Part shown: positions 1 through 7,346 of the stretch, piece after piece
Layout of the letters: the number at the start of each line of letters is the position of its first letter
Position numbering within the stretch: the first letter of the stretch is position 1
Source: JAFIEN01 sp051859505
Lineage (GTDB): Bacteria > Pseudomonadota > Alphaproteobacteria > Rhodobacterales > Rhodobacteraceae
Assembly (NCBI GenBank): GCA_051859505.1
Contig: JBHYFN010000043.1
Span: forward strand, 1 to 31,123
Direction: 5' to 3'
DNA: 31,123 nt
Made by a program: the position numbers and the translations under genes
Notes under the pieces: model-generated
What the model saw: only the letters and a program-made list of their open reading frames with translations
Told to the model about the DNA's origin: nothing
Database searches by the model: none

Positions 1-645
1 TGGTCGCAGCTGACGAAGGGCGATCCGAACTACACGCTGGTGCAGGTCTCGCTCAACGACGTGATCATGGTCTTTGCCTTCGCGCCCATCGTGGCGCTGC
101 TTCTGGGCATCACCGACCTGACCGTCCCGTGGGAGACGCTAGTGCTGTCCGTCGTCCTCTACGTCGTGCTGCCGCTGATCGCCGGGGCCTGGACGCGGGC
201 GCGGCTGATCCGGGGTGGCGGAGAGGCGGCGGTCGCGGCCTTCACGGCGCGGGTCAAGCCGGCCTCGGTCCTTGGGCTGTTGCTTACCGTGATCCTGCTT
301 TTCGGCTTTCAGGGCCATGTCATCACCGACAATCCCTTCCTGATCGTGCTGCTGGCGACGCCGATCCTGATCCAGTCCTACGGCATGTTCGCCATCGCCT
401 ATGGCTGGGCTTGGGCCTGGCGGGTGCCGCACAACGTGGCAGCGCCCTGCGCGCTGATCGGCACGTCGAACTTCTTCGAGCTCGCGGTCGCCGTCGCCAT
501 CGGCCTGTTCGGGCTGAATTCGGGGGCGGCGCTGGTGACGGTGGTGGGCGTGCTGGTCGAGGTGCCGGTGATGCTGTCGCTTGTCTGGTTCGCCAACCGC
601 ACCCGCGCGCGGTTCGCCGGACGGGCCGAGGCCGCCGTGCCTTGA
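1..645 (+). CDS. acr3: ACR3-family arsenite efflux permease, C-terminal part
   Basis: The frame is open from base 1 and ends at TGA 643-645, so only the last 214 residues are present. The visible start WSQLTKGDPNYTL followed by QVSLNDVIM is the loop and helix typical of Acr3 proteins. At least five hydrophobic segments follow, with a helix containing APCALIGTSNFFELAVA, a conserved part of the BASS/ACR3 superfamily. Family members expel As(III) across the inner membrane, driven by the proton gradient. Any ars partners (arsR, arsC) would lie upstream, outside the window. The downstream kinase gene starts about 46 nt later on the same strand but looks functionally unrelated. The C-terminus looks complete. 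Confidence 0.87.
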   Translation, partial: WSQLTKGDPNYTLVQVSLNDVIMVFAFAPIVALLLGITDLTVPWETLVLSVVLYVVLPLIAGAWTRARLIRGGGEAAVAAFTARVKPASVLGLLLTVILLFGFQGHVITDNPFLIVLLATPILIQSYGMFAIAYGWAWAWRVPHNVAAPCALIGTSNFFELAVAVAIGLFGLNSGAALVTVVGVLVEVPVMLSLVWFANRTRARFAGRAEAAVP

Positions 646-691
646 CCTTGCCGCCCCTCCGGTCATTCTGGCGCCGGGGAGGATGCGGGAG

Positions 692-1675
692 ATGCTGACC
701 GAACGGGCGACCAGCCTGGTTCATGCGCTTGGCCTGTGCGGCCCAGAGGTTCTGCCCGAGGTCGTGCCCCTGACCGGCGGTGTCGCCTCGGATATCGGGC
801 GGGTCGTCTGGCCCGGCGGCGAGGCGGTGGTCAAATTCGCGCTGGAAAAGCTGCGGGTGAAGGAGGACTGGCAGGTTCCCGTCAGCCGGAATGCGGCCGA
901 ATATGCCTGGCTGGGGTTCGCCGGGTCCGTGCTGCCCGAGGTTGCGCCGCGGCTTCTGGGGCGGAGCGAGGCTCTGGGCGGCTTCGCGATGGAGATGGTG
1001 GAGGGGGCGGAGGTCTGGAAGGGGCTGATGCTCTCGGGCCGGTCGTGGGGCGAGGAAGCGGGGGCCGTCGGCGCGGCGCTGGGGCGGCTCCATGCGGCGA
1101 GCCGTGCGGCGTGGTTCGATGCCCGGCCCTTCGACAACATGCCCCTGTTCCACGCGCTGCGGATCGAGCCATATCTCTTGTTCACCGCGACCCGCCACCC
1201 GGAGCTTGCCGGGCGGCTTGAGGCGCTCTCCGAAGGGTTGGAGACCACCCGCCCCGTCCTGATCCACGGCGATGTCAGCCCCAAGAACATCCTGATCCGG
1301 GGAGGGGCGCCGGTTTTCCTTGATGCCGAATGCGCCACGATGGGCGATCCGGCCTTTGACCTTGCCTTCTGCATCAACCACTTGATCCTGAAGGGCTTTC
1401 ACCTGCCCGGCGCGCAAGGCGCGCTCTGGGCCTCGGCCGCAGCACTCTGGGAGGCCTACGCGGCCCATGTGACATGGGAAGCGGCCGGGGCGCTCGAGGC
1501 GCGCGTCGCGGCCCTTCTGCCGGCGCTGATGCTGGCGCGGATCGACGGCAAGTCGCCGGTGGAATACCTGGACGCGCCGACCCGGACCCGTGTCCGCCGC
1601 GCCGCCATCCCGCTGATCACCGACCCCGCCCCCACCCTCTCCGCCCTGATCGCCCACCTGAAGGATCCCGCATGA
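692..1675 (+). CDS. APH-fold small-molecule kinase (phosphotransferase family)
   Basis: A 327-residue protein of the aminoglycoside phosphotransferase/choline kinase fold. The catalytic loop HGDVSPKN is at about residues 192-199 (catalytic Asp194, Mg-binding Asn199) and the metal-binding DFG equivalent is FLDAE with Asp211. The start at 692 is preferred because GGGGAGG at 676-682 sits 9 nt upstream; an ATG at 683 would lie directly on that ribosome site. The stop overlaps the next gene as ATGA (1672-1675), implying translational coupling to the enolase paralogue and then an SDR. Context therefore argues for a catabolic kinase acting on a sugar acid or hydroxy-acid, not antibiotic resistance. 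The substrate cannot be read from sequence. Confidence 0.82.
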   Translation: MLTERATSLVHALGLCGPEVLPEVVPLTGGVASDIGRVVWPGGEAVVKFALEKLRVKEDWQVPVSRNAAEYAWLGFAGSVLPEVAPRLLGRSEALGGFAMEMVEGAEVWKGLMLSGRSWGEEAGAVGAALGRLHAASRAAWFDARPFDNMPLFHALRIEPYLLFTATRHPELAGRLEALSEGLETTRPVLIHGDVSPKNILIRGGAPVFLDAECATMGDPAFDLAFCINHLILKGFHLPGAQGALWASAAALWEAYAAHVTWEAAGALEARVAALLPALMLARIDGKSPVEYLDAPTRTRVRRAAIPLITDPAPTLSALIAHLKDPA

Positions 1676-2964
1676 CCACTCTGATCGAGACCATCCGCGC
1701 CGCCCGCGTCTGGGACAGCCGGGGCCGGCCCACCGTCGAGGCCGAGGTGCGCCTCTCGGGCGGGGCCACGGGCCGCGCCATCGCCCCCGCCGGCGCCTCT
1801 CGCGGGTCGCGCGAGGCGGTGGACCTGCGCGACGGCGGCGAACGGCTGGGCGGCATGGGCGTCACCCGCGCGCTGAAGGCGGTGGAGGAGGTGATCGCCC
1901 CCCTGCTGGCCGGGCGGGACGCCGCCGATCAGGCAGCCTGCGACGCCGCCATGCGCGCGGCGGACGGGACGGCGACGCTGTCGCGCCTTGGCGGCAATGC
2001 GGTGGTGGCGGTGTCTCTGGCGCTGGCGCATGCTGTGGCGGCGGCGCGGGGGATGCCGCTTTGGGCGCATCTGGCCGAGGTGACGGGGCGCGAGGCGCTG
2101 GTCCCCCTGCCCGAGATCCAGATCTTTGGCGGCGGCGCGCATGCCGGGCGGCGGATCGACATTCAGGATCTGATGGTCATGGTGCCGGGTGCGGCCACGC
2201 TGGACGAGGCGCTGGAAGTCACGGCCGAGATCTACCGCGCCGGCGGGGCGATCATGGCCGCCAAAGGGCGGTTGCACGGGGTGGCGGATGAGGGCGGCTG
2301 GTGGCCGGATTTCGCCAGCAATGAAGAGGCTCTGGAAACGCTCTGCGAAGCCATCGTGAAGGCGGGCGAAAGCCCCGGCGGCCGGGTCGTCCTGTCGCTC
2401 GATATTGCGGCAAGCGAATTCGGCAGGGACGGGCGCTACCGCCTTGCGTTGGAAGACCGCGAGATGGCGGGGGCGGAGTTCGCGACCCTCCTGTCGCGCT
2501 GGTGCCGCGACTACCACGTCGCCGCGATCGAGGATCCGCTGGGCGAGGATGACCGCGAGGGGACCATCGCCTTCACGAAGGCCGAGGGCGACAGGCTCCA
2601 GATCATCGGGGACGACTATCTTGTGACCGATGCGGCGCTGATCGAGGCGGCTGTCCGGGACGGGGCCTGCAATGCCGCGCTGATCAAGATCAATCAAAAT
2701 GGCACACTTTCCGGTGCTCTTGAGGCCGAGAAAGCCGCGAATGCCGCAGGATGGGGGCGCATCGTCTCGGCCCGCTCGGGCGAGTCCGAGGATGTCAGCA
2801 TCGTCCATATCGCCACCGGGCTTGGCACCGGGCAACTCAAGGTGGGCTCTATGGCCCGCTCGGAGCGCGGGGCGAAATGGAACGAGTGCCTGCGCATCGC
2901 GCGCGACGGCGTGCCTTATGCGGGCGGGCGGGCATTGGCAAAGACATGGTGGGGGAAGGCATGA
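1672..2964 (+). CDS. enolase paralogue with altered active-site residues
   Basis: A full-length (430 aa) enolase-superfamily protein close to true enolase (phosphopyruvate hydratase): DSRGRPTVEAEV at the N-terminus, DEGG near 206, the metal-ligand Asp244, Glu287 (IEDPL) and Asp314 (GDD), Lys339 (LIKINQ) and Lys390 (QLKVG) are all kept. Several usually fixed positions differ. The SHRSGETED motif reads SARSGESED, so the His equivalent to yeast His373 is Ala367. The Glu168 equivalent is Asp166, and the PSGAST loop reads PAGASR. Organisms also need a housekeeping enolase, so this is probably a specialised dehydratase/enolase acting on the product of the overlapping kinase. It overlaps both neighbours by 4 nt. 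Start chosen at the ATG in the ATGA overlap. Confidence 0.85.
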   Translation: MTTLIETIRAARVWDSRGRPTVEAEVRLSGGATGRAIAPAGASRGSREAVDLRDGGERLGGMGVTRALKAVEEVIAPLLAGRDAADQAACDAAMRAADGTATLSRLGGNAVVAVSLALAHAVAAARGMPLWAHLAEVTGREALVPLPEIQIFGGGAHAGRRIDIQDLMVMVPGAATLDEALEVTAEIYRAGGAIMAAKGRLHGVADEGGWWPDFASNEEALETLCEAIVKAGESPGGRVVLSLDIAASEFGRDGRYRLALEDREMAGAEFATLLSRWCRDYHVAAIEDPLGEDDREGTIAFTKAEGDRLQIIGDDYLVTDAALIEAAVRDGACNAALIKINQNGTLSGALEAEKAANAAGWGRIVSARSGESEDVSIVHIATGLGTGQLKVGSMARSERGAKWNECLRIARDGVPYAGGRALAKTWWGKA

Positions 2965-3692
2965 GACTTCAGGGCAAGATCGCGGTCGTCACGGCGGCGG
3001 CGCAGGGCATCGGGCGCGCGGGCGCGGAGCGGCTGGCGGCGGAAGGGGCGACGGTCTTTGCTACCGACATCCGCGCCGACCTGCTGGAGGGCTTCCCCGG
3101 CGAGGTCGCCGCACTCGACGCGACCGACCATGCCGCGGTCCATGCCTATATGGCGCAGTTCGACCGGATCGACGTGCTGTTGCATGCGGTGGGTTACGTC
3201 TTTCAGGGCGATATCGAGGAGACGGGGCCTGAGGATTGGCGGCGGTCAATGTCGATCACGCTCGACAGCGCGTATAACGTGATCCAGGCGGCGGTGCCCC
3301 GGATGAAGGCGCAGGGCGGGTCGATCATCACCATCGCCTCGGTCGCCGGATCGACCAAGGGCTTCGCCAAGCGCGCGGCCTATGGCGCGGCCAAGGCGGG
3401 CGTGATCGGGCTGACCAAGGCCATCGCGGCGGATTACCTGCGGCTCGGTTTGCGGGCGAATGCCGTCTGCCCCGGCACGGTCGACAGCCCCTCCTGGCGC
3501 GCGCGCGTGGCGGAGCTGGCCGAGCAGATGGGCAGCGAGGAGGCGGCGCTGCAATTCTTCCTCGACCGCCAACCCGCCGGCCGCGTGGGCACGCCCGAGG
3601 AAATCGCCGGCATGATCGCCTTCCTCGCCTCGGACGACGCGGGCTTCATCACGGGGCAGGTGCTGAATGTGGATGGGGGGATTACGATTTGA
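2961..3692 (+). CDS. SDR-family NAD-dependent dehydrogenase (BDH2/KDF-dehydrogenase-like)
   Basis: A 243-residue classical short-chain dehydrogenase. The cofactor loop TAAAQGIG is at 11-18, and Asp36 after the second strand predicts NAD over NADP. The catalytic triad is Ser127 (IASVAGS), Tyr141 and Lys145 (YGAAK). The C-terminal half (CPGTVDSPS, GRVGTPEEIA, LNVDGG) resembles the group containing human BDH2 and bacterial 2-keto-3-deoxy-L-fuconate dehydrogenase, which oxidise hydroxy-acids or keto-deoxy sugar acids. The start overlaps the enolase paralogue stop (ATGA 2961-2964). A kinase, dehydratase-like and dehydrogenase order suggests a short sugar-acid route; the step order is inference. 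Confidence 0.85.
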   Translation: MRLQGKIAVVTAAAQGIGRAGAERLAAEGATVFATDIRADLLEGFPGEVAALDATDHAAVHAYMAQFDRIDVLLHAVGYVFQGDIEETGPEDWRRSMSITLDSAYNVIQAAVPRMKAQGGSIITIASVAGSTKGFAKRAAYGAAKAGVIGLTKAIAADYLRLGLRANAVCPGTVDSPSWRARVAELAEQMGSEEAALQFFLDRQPAGRVGTPEEIAGMIAFLASDDAGFITGQVLNVDGGITI

Positions 3693-3887
3693 GGGGGGTA
3701 GTGCCACTGAGCCGTGCTGATCTCTGCGGAGACGTAAAGTGTTGCGCCGTGAGTCTGACGATGCCAAGGAAGTGAAGCGCTTGACTCCGCCTATCCGGCC
3801 GGCGTAGGCGACGACTGTCGGACACTTGATTGCAAATCAAGAAGAGACCATCTTGAAGCACGCTGACATCTGCTGGTTGCGACTCTG

Positions 3888-3903
3888 AGTGACAACTGTC
3901 ACT
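3888..3903. promoter_or_regulatory. perfect 7-bp inverted repeat upstream of the PIN cassette
   Basis: AGTGACA and TGTCACT are exact reverse complements separated by AC, ending 17 nt before the strong ribosome site AAAAGGAG (3918-3925) of the next gene. The position and symmetry fit an operator for an autoregulated two-gene cassette. The rest of the 240-nt spacer 3693-3932 is AT-richer than its surroundings and contains no convincing gene. Confidence 0.5.
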
Positions 3904-3932
3904 TTGCATGATTTGCGAAAAGGAGACAGGAA

Positions 3933-4235
3933 ATGCGAAATCAAGCGGCCGAGCTGACTGCTGAGATGGCAGTAGAGAGAGGTTTCGATTTATTCGAAAC
4001 ACTGGTGGCGCGCGGAGCTGGTCTGGAAGACGTTCTGCTTGAGGAGCTGGAGCCAGTTGATGATGGATGGATCGTTACGATCGGATTTAATGGGAAGCGC
4101 CAAGAGATTTCGGAACCTGCGGTTGCAGGGGGAATGGCCGCATTGACCGGCTTTGGCCAAAAGACAACAACAACCGTACGCGAAATTCGGCGCATTCAAC
4201 TTGATCGCCACGGGCGTTTTGTGAAAATGGGCTGA
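3933..4235 (+). CDS. small acidic protein of unknown function paired with a PIN-domain gene
   Basis: A 100-residue protein with a strong Shine-Dalgarno AAAAGGAG 7 nt before the ATG. I do not recognise a named family. An N-terminal amphipathic helical part (acidic, residues 1-40) is followed by a predicted beta section (DGWIVTIGF, then REIRRIQLDRHGRFVKMG), a layout seen in small alpha+beta accessory proteins. It has no signal peptide, membrane segment or obvious DNA-binding motif. Base composition is clearly lower in GC than the flanking genes, shared with the following gene, which starts at the very next base. The pairing suggests an antitoxin or partner of the PIN protein, but it does not look like VapB-type antitoxins. 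Confidence 0.72.
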   Translation: MRNQAAELTAEMAVERGFDLFETLVARGAGLEDVLLEELEPVDDGWIVTIGFNGKRQEISEPAVAGGMAALTGFGQKTTTTVREIRRIQLDRHGRFVKMG

Positions 4236-4706
4236 GTGTTGGCTGCTGTCTTGCTAGACTCTAGTCCGCTGGTTTTATACATTTATGGCCGAACGGATCT
4301 CGCCAGTATCGGAAGGCAAAGGACTAAAGAATATACTATTGAAGTCTGCAACCGGTTGATATTGGAGGTTCAGAAATTTGGTCGTCATGTATCTTTACCC
4401 AATATATTGACAGAAGCCTCAAACCTTTTGGGAGCTGGCAGCGAAGAGTTTCCGCGGGGTGCTGCCAGTTTGCTTGCCAGTTACGCTGAATACCTTGATG
4501 AGATTTATCAGCCGAGTAAAGACGTTGTTCGGATTTCAGAGTATGAGGGTTTAGGGCTAGCTGACGCTGCAATACTCTCTTTGTATCCGCGCCTCATTCG
4601 GGAGCGTGTCACCGTCATTACGAAAGATTATCAACTTTACAGTCGCTTATGCAAGTTTAATGTTGATTGTGTGAACATCAGTCACTGGGCGACAAAGAGG
4701 AGATGA
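4236..4706 (+). CDS. PIN-domain-like protein (putative ribonuclease, toxin-like)
   Basis: A 156-residue protein beginning with GTG directly after the TGA of the preceding gene (TGAGTG). The arrangement of acidic residues matches the PIN nuclease fold: Asp8 in LLDSS, Glu60 in LTEASN, Asp110 in GLADAAIL and Asp131 in VITKDYQL, the last two followed by the usual hydrophobic helix and strand. PIN proteins cleave RNA with Mg/Mn, many as VapC-type toxins. It is longer than typical VapC (about 130 aa). Codon use and GC content are unlike the neighbours, indicating recent transfer together with its partner. The toxin role is inferred from fold and pairing only. Confidence 0.72.
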   Translation: MLAAVLLDSSPLVLYIYGRTDLASIGRQRTKEYTIEVCNRLILEVQKFGRHVSLPNILTEASNLLGAGSEEFPRGAASLLASYAEYLDEIYQPSKDVVRISEYEGLGLADAAILSLYPRLIRERVTVITKDYQLYSRLCKFNVDCVNISHWATKRR

Positions 4707-4768
4707 GCACTACACCGCGGCGTGACCGGCCAGAGATGCAGACCCGATCCGGTGCCTGAGGCGAAAGG

Positions 4769-5725
4769 ATGATCGTGAGCATGTCGCGCCTGCCCCCGCT
4801 CGATCTGTTTCGCACCTTCGAGGCGGTGGCGCGGCACCGGAGCTTTACCCGCGCCGCCACCGAGCTTTGCCTGACCCAAAGCGCCGTCAGCCGGCAGATC
4901 GGCGCGCTGGAAGAGGCGCTGGGGCTGCGGCTGTTTCGCCGTCTGCATCGCGCCATCGAGCTGACGCCGGAGGGGCAGCTTCTGTGCGAGGCGGTGACGC
5001 GCGGGCTGGAGGAGATCGGCGGGTGCCTTGCCGCGCTGGGGGCTGCGGCGGGGGCGCCGCAGGTCACGGTCAGCGCCTCGGTCGCCTTTGCCTGGTTCTG
5101 GCTGATGCCGCGGCTGGAGCGGTTCGGCGGGCTTTACCCGGATGTGGATCTGCGGGTGCTGGCGACCGATCAGCCGGTGCTGCCGGGGGCGGGCGAGGCG
5201 GATGTGGCGATCCTGTTCGGGTCGGGAAAATGGGCCGGGCTGGAGGCGCGGCTTCTGTTCGGAGAGCGGGTCTATCCGGTCTGCAGCCCCGCCTATCTGC
5301 GCGACCGTCCCCTGCTGCACCGGCCCGAGGATTTGCTGGACCAGACGCTGCTGCATCTTGAATACGGCAAGCCCGGTTTCGGCGGGGTGGACTGGCGGAG
5401 CTGGCTTCTGCGGCAGGGTGTGAACGGGCAGCCGGTGCGGCGCGGCGTGCGGTTCAACTCTTACCCGATGGTGCTGGAGGCGGCGCAGGCCGGGCGGGGT
5501 GTCGCCCTGGGGTGGAGCTATGTGACCGATCCGCTGGTGGCGGAGGGGCGGCTGGTCTGCCCCGTGGCGCGCGTGGTCGAGACGCAGGAGGGCTATTACC
5601 TCTGCGCATCCGGGGCGACGCAACGATCGCCGCATGTCACTGCTTTTCTGGACTGGGTCAGCGCCGAGGCGGCTGAGGCCTTGGATGGTGCCATGATCCC
5701 GGCGCATGCGAATGATGCGGAATGA
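4769..5725 (+). CDS. LysR-family transcriptional regulator (GcvA-like)
   Basis: About 318 residues with an N-terminal winged helix (PPLDLFRTFEAVARHRSF, then SAVSRQIGALEE) and a periplasmic-binding-protein-like effector domain that starts near residue 95. It resembles GcvA-type LysR proteins. The start is uncertain: ATG 4769, GTG 4775 or ATG 4781 are in frame, and AAAGG at 4764-4768 best suits 4775 or 4781. It lies 62 nt upstream of, and in the same direction as, the MttB-type gene, so it probably regulates the C1 cluster 5788-10906. A 10-bp palindrome AATGATCATT (5721-5730) overlaps its stop codon. Confidence 0.88.
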   Translation: MIVSMSRLPPLDLFRTFEAVARHRSFTRAATELCLTQSAVSRQIGALEEALGLRLFRRLHRAIELTPEGQLLCEAVTRGLEEIGGCLAALGAAAGAPQVTVSASVAFAWFWLMPRLERFGGLYPDVDLRVLATDQPVLPGAGEADVAILFGSGKWAGLEARLLFGERVYPVCSPAYLRDRPLLHRPEDLLDQTLLHLEYGKPGFGGVDWRSWLLRQGVNGQPVRRGVRFNSYPMVLEAAQAGRGVALGWSYVTDPLVAEGRLVCPVARVVETQEGYYLCASGATQRSPHVTAFLDWVSAEAAEALDGAMIPAHANDAE

Positions 5726-5787
5726 TCATTTGAGCGGGGCCGGCGGCCGGTGCTAGCCTCACGGCGCAGACCCTCTGGATCCGTGCC

Positions 5788-7335
5788 ATGTCCGACTCAG
5801 CCACGCGCCGCGCCGGGCGGCGCAACCGGATCGACGCCGCGCCCGCCGCCTCGCCCGTGCCGGCGGGGATGGTCGGGGGGCGCTACCGGCCGCTGACCGA
5901 AGCCGAGGTGCTGCAGGTCCATGACCTTGTCCTGCGGCTGCTGGAGGATCTGGGCCTGTCGCAGGTGACGCCCAGCCTTGAGGCGCGGGCGGTGGCGGCG
6001 GGTGCACGGGTGGACGGCGAGGGGCGGTTGCGGTTTCCGCGCGCGCTGGTCGAGGATGTGATCGCGCGGAGCCGTCGGAGCCTTGTCCTGCACGGGATCG
6101 ACCCGCGGCATGATATCGAGATCGGCGGCCGGCGGGTGCATACCGGCACCGGGGGTGCGGCGCCGACGATCATGGATTTCGAGACCGGCCTTTACCGCGA
6201 AAGCACCGTGGCGGACCTTTACGACATCGCCCGCCTTGTGGACCGGCTGGACAATATCCACTGGTATCACCGCTCGATCGTGGCGCGGGATGCGACGAGC
6301 ATCCTCGATCTGGACATGAACACCACCTATGCCTGCCTGTCGGGCACCACGAAATCCATCGCGGTCAGCTATACCGACGGCGCCTCGGTCCGGGCGGTGC
6401 AGCCGATGCTGGATGCGGTGGCGGGGGGCGAGGGGCGGCACCGGGCGCGGCCCTTCTGCACGGCCGTCTGCTGCCATGTCGTGCCGCCGATGCGCTTTGC
6501 CACGGAAAGCTGCGAGGCGCTTGAGGCGGCGGTTCTGGCGGGGATGCCGATCCTTCTGGTCTCGGCCGGGCAGGCGGGGGCGACCGCGCCCGCCGCACTT
6601 GCCGGTGCCGTGGCGCAGGCCTGTGCCGAGGTGCTGGCGGGGCTGATCCTGTGCCATGTCATCGACCCGGACTGCCGGGGCATCTTTGCCGCCTGGCCCT
6701 TTGTCAGCGACCTGCGGACGGGGGCGATGTCGGGCGGATCGGGGGAACAGGCGCTCTTGTCCGCCGCCTGTGCGCAGATGGCGGCGTTCTATGACCTGCC
6801 GAATTCGGTGCCTGCGGGGATGACCGACAGCAAGCTCCCCGATGCGCAAAGCGGGGGCGAGAAGGGCTATACCGTGTCGCTGGCCGCGCAAGCGGGGGCG
6901 ACGATGATCCATGAATGCGCAGGCATGCAAGGCTCGCTCATGGGGACGACCTTCGAGGGCTATGTCATCGACAACGATCTTCTGGGGGCGATCCTGCGGA
7001 CGGTGAAGGGGATCGAGGTCAGTGCCGATACCTTGAACTTCGAAGTCATCCGCGACACGGTGACGGGCGCGGGCCATTACCTTGGCCATGCCCAGACATT
7101 CGCGCGGATGAAGACGGATTACCTTTATCCCGAAATCGCCGACCGCCGCAGCATCAGCGAATGGCAGGATGCGGGCGGGCGCGATGCGCGGGCGGTGGCG
7201 CGCGACAGGGTGCGGCGGATCCTGGCTGAACATTATCCCCGCCATATCGACGGGTCGGTCGATGCGGCGATCCGGGCGGGCTACAACATCATCCTGCCGC
7301 GCGAGAGGATGCAGGCCGGCAACGGCATCTGGTGA
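5788..7335 (+). CDS. trimethylamine methyltransferase (MttB) family protein, non-pyrrolysine
   Basis: A 515-residue MttB-superfamily protein. The N-terminal Arg-rich stretch then GGRYRPLTEAEV and a helical HDLVLRLLEDLGLS segment are typical, as are the central MTDSKLPDAQSG and C-terminal GHYLGHAQTF and EWQDAGGRDA motifs. No in-frame TAG is read, so it belongs to the non-pyrrolysine group that includes glycine betaine, proline betaine and carnitine methyltransferases. Those transfer a methyl group to a corrinoid protein, but no MtbC-like corrinoid protein is encoded here. The next gene starts 11 nt after the stop, so the two are co-transcribed. The substrate is likely a quaternary or tertiary amine. 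Confidence 0.9.
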   Translation: MSDSATRRAGRRNRIDAAPAASPVPAGMVGGRYRPLTEAEVLQVHDLVLRLLEDLGLSQVTPSLEARAVAAGARVDGEGRLRFPRALVEDVIARSRRSLVLHGIDPRHDIEIGGRRVHTGTGGAAPTIMDFETGLYRESTVADLYDIARLVDRLDNIHWYHRSIVARDATSILDLDMNTTYACLSGTTKSIAVSYTDGASVRAVQPMLDAVAGGEGRHRARPFCTAVCCHVVPPMRFATESCEALEAAVLAGMPILLVSAGQAGATAPAALAGAVAQACAEVLAGLILCHVIDPDCRGIFAAWPFVSDLRTGAMSGGSGEQALLSAACAQMAAFYDLPNSVPAGMTDSKLPDAQSGGEKGYTVSLAAQAGATMIHECAGMQGSLMGTTFEGYVIDNDLLGAILRTVKGIEVSADTLNFEVIRDTVTGAGHYLGHAQTFARMKTDYLYPEIADRRSISEWQDAGGRDARAVARDRVRRILAEHYPRHIDGSVDAAIRAGYNIILPRERMQAGNGIW

Positions 7336-7346
7336 AGGAGGGGCAT

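Noticed and set aside
3826..3840. FNR/FixK-like box TTGAT-N5-ATCAA
   Set aside because: The spacing is 5 nt instead of the required 4, and no gene start follows at a suitable distance.
3825..3841. Hairpin CTTGA-TTGCAAA-TCAAG that looks like a tRNA-Cys anticodon arm (GCA)
   Set aside because: No matching D arm, T arm or acceptor stem can be built around it, so it is not a tRNA gene; at most a remnant.
5721..5730. Palindrome AATGATCATT over the lysR stop codon
   Set aside because: Only 10 bp and partly coding; too short to call an operator without conservation data.
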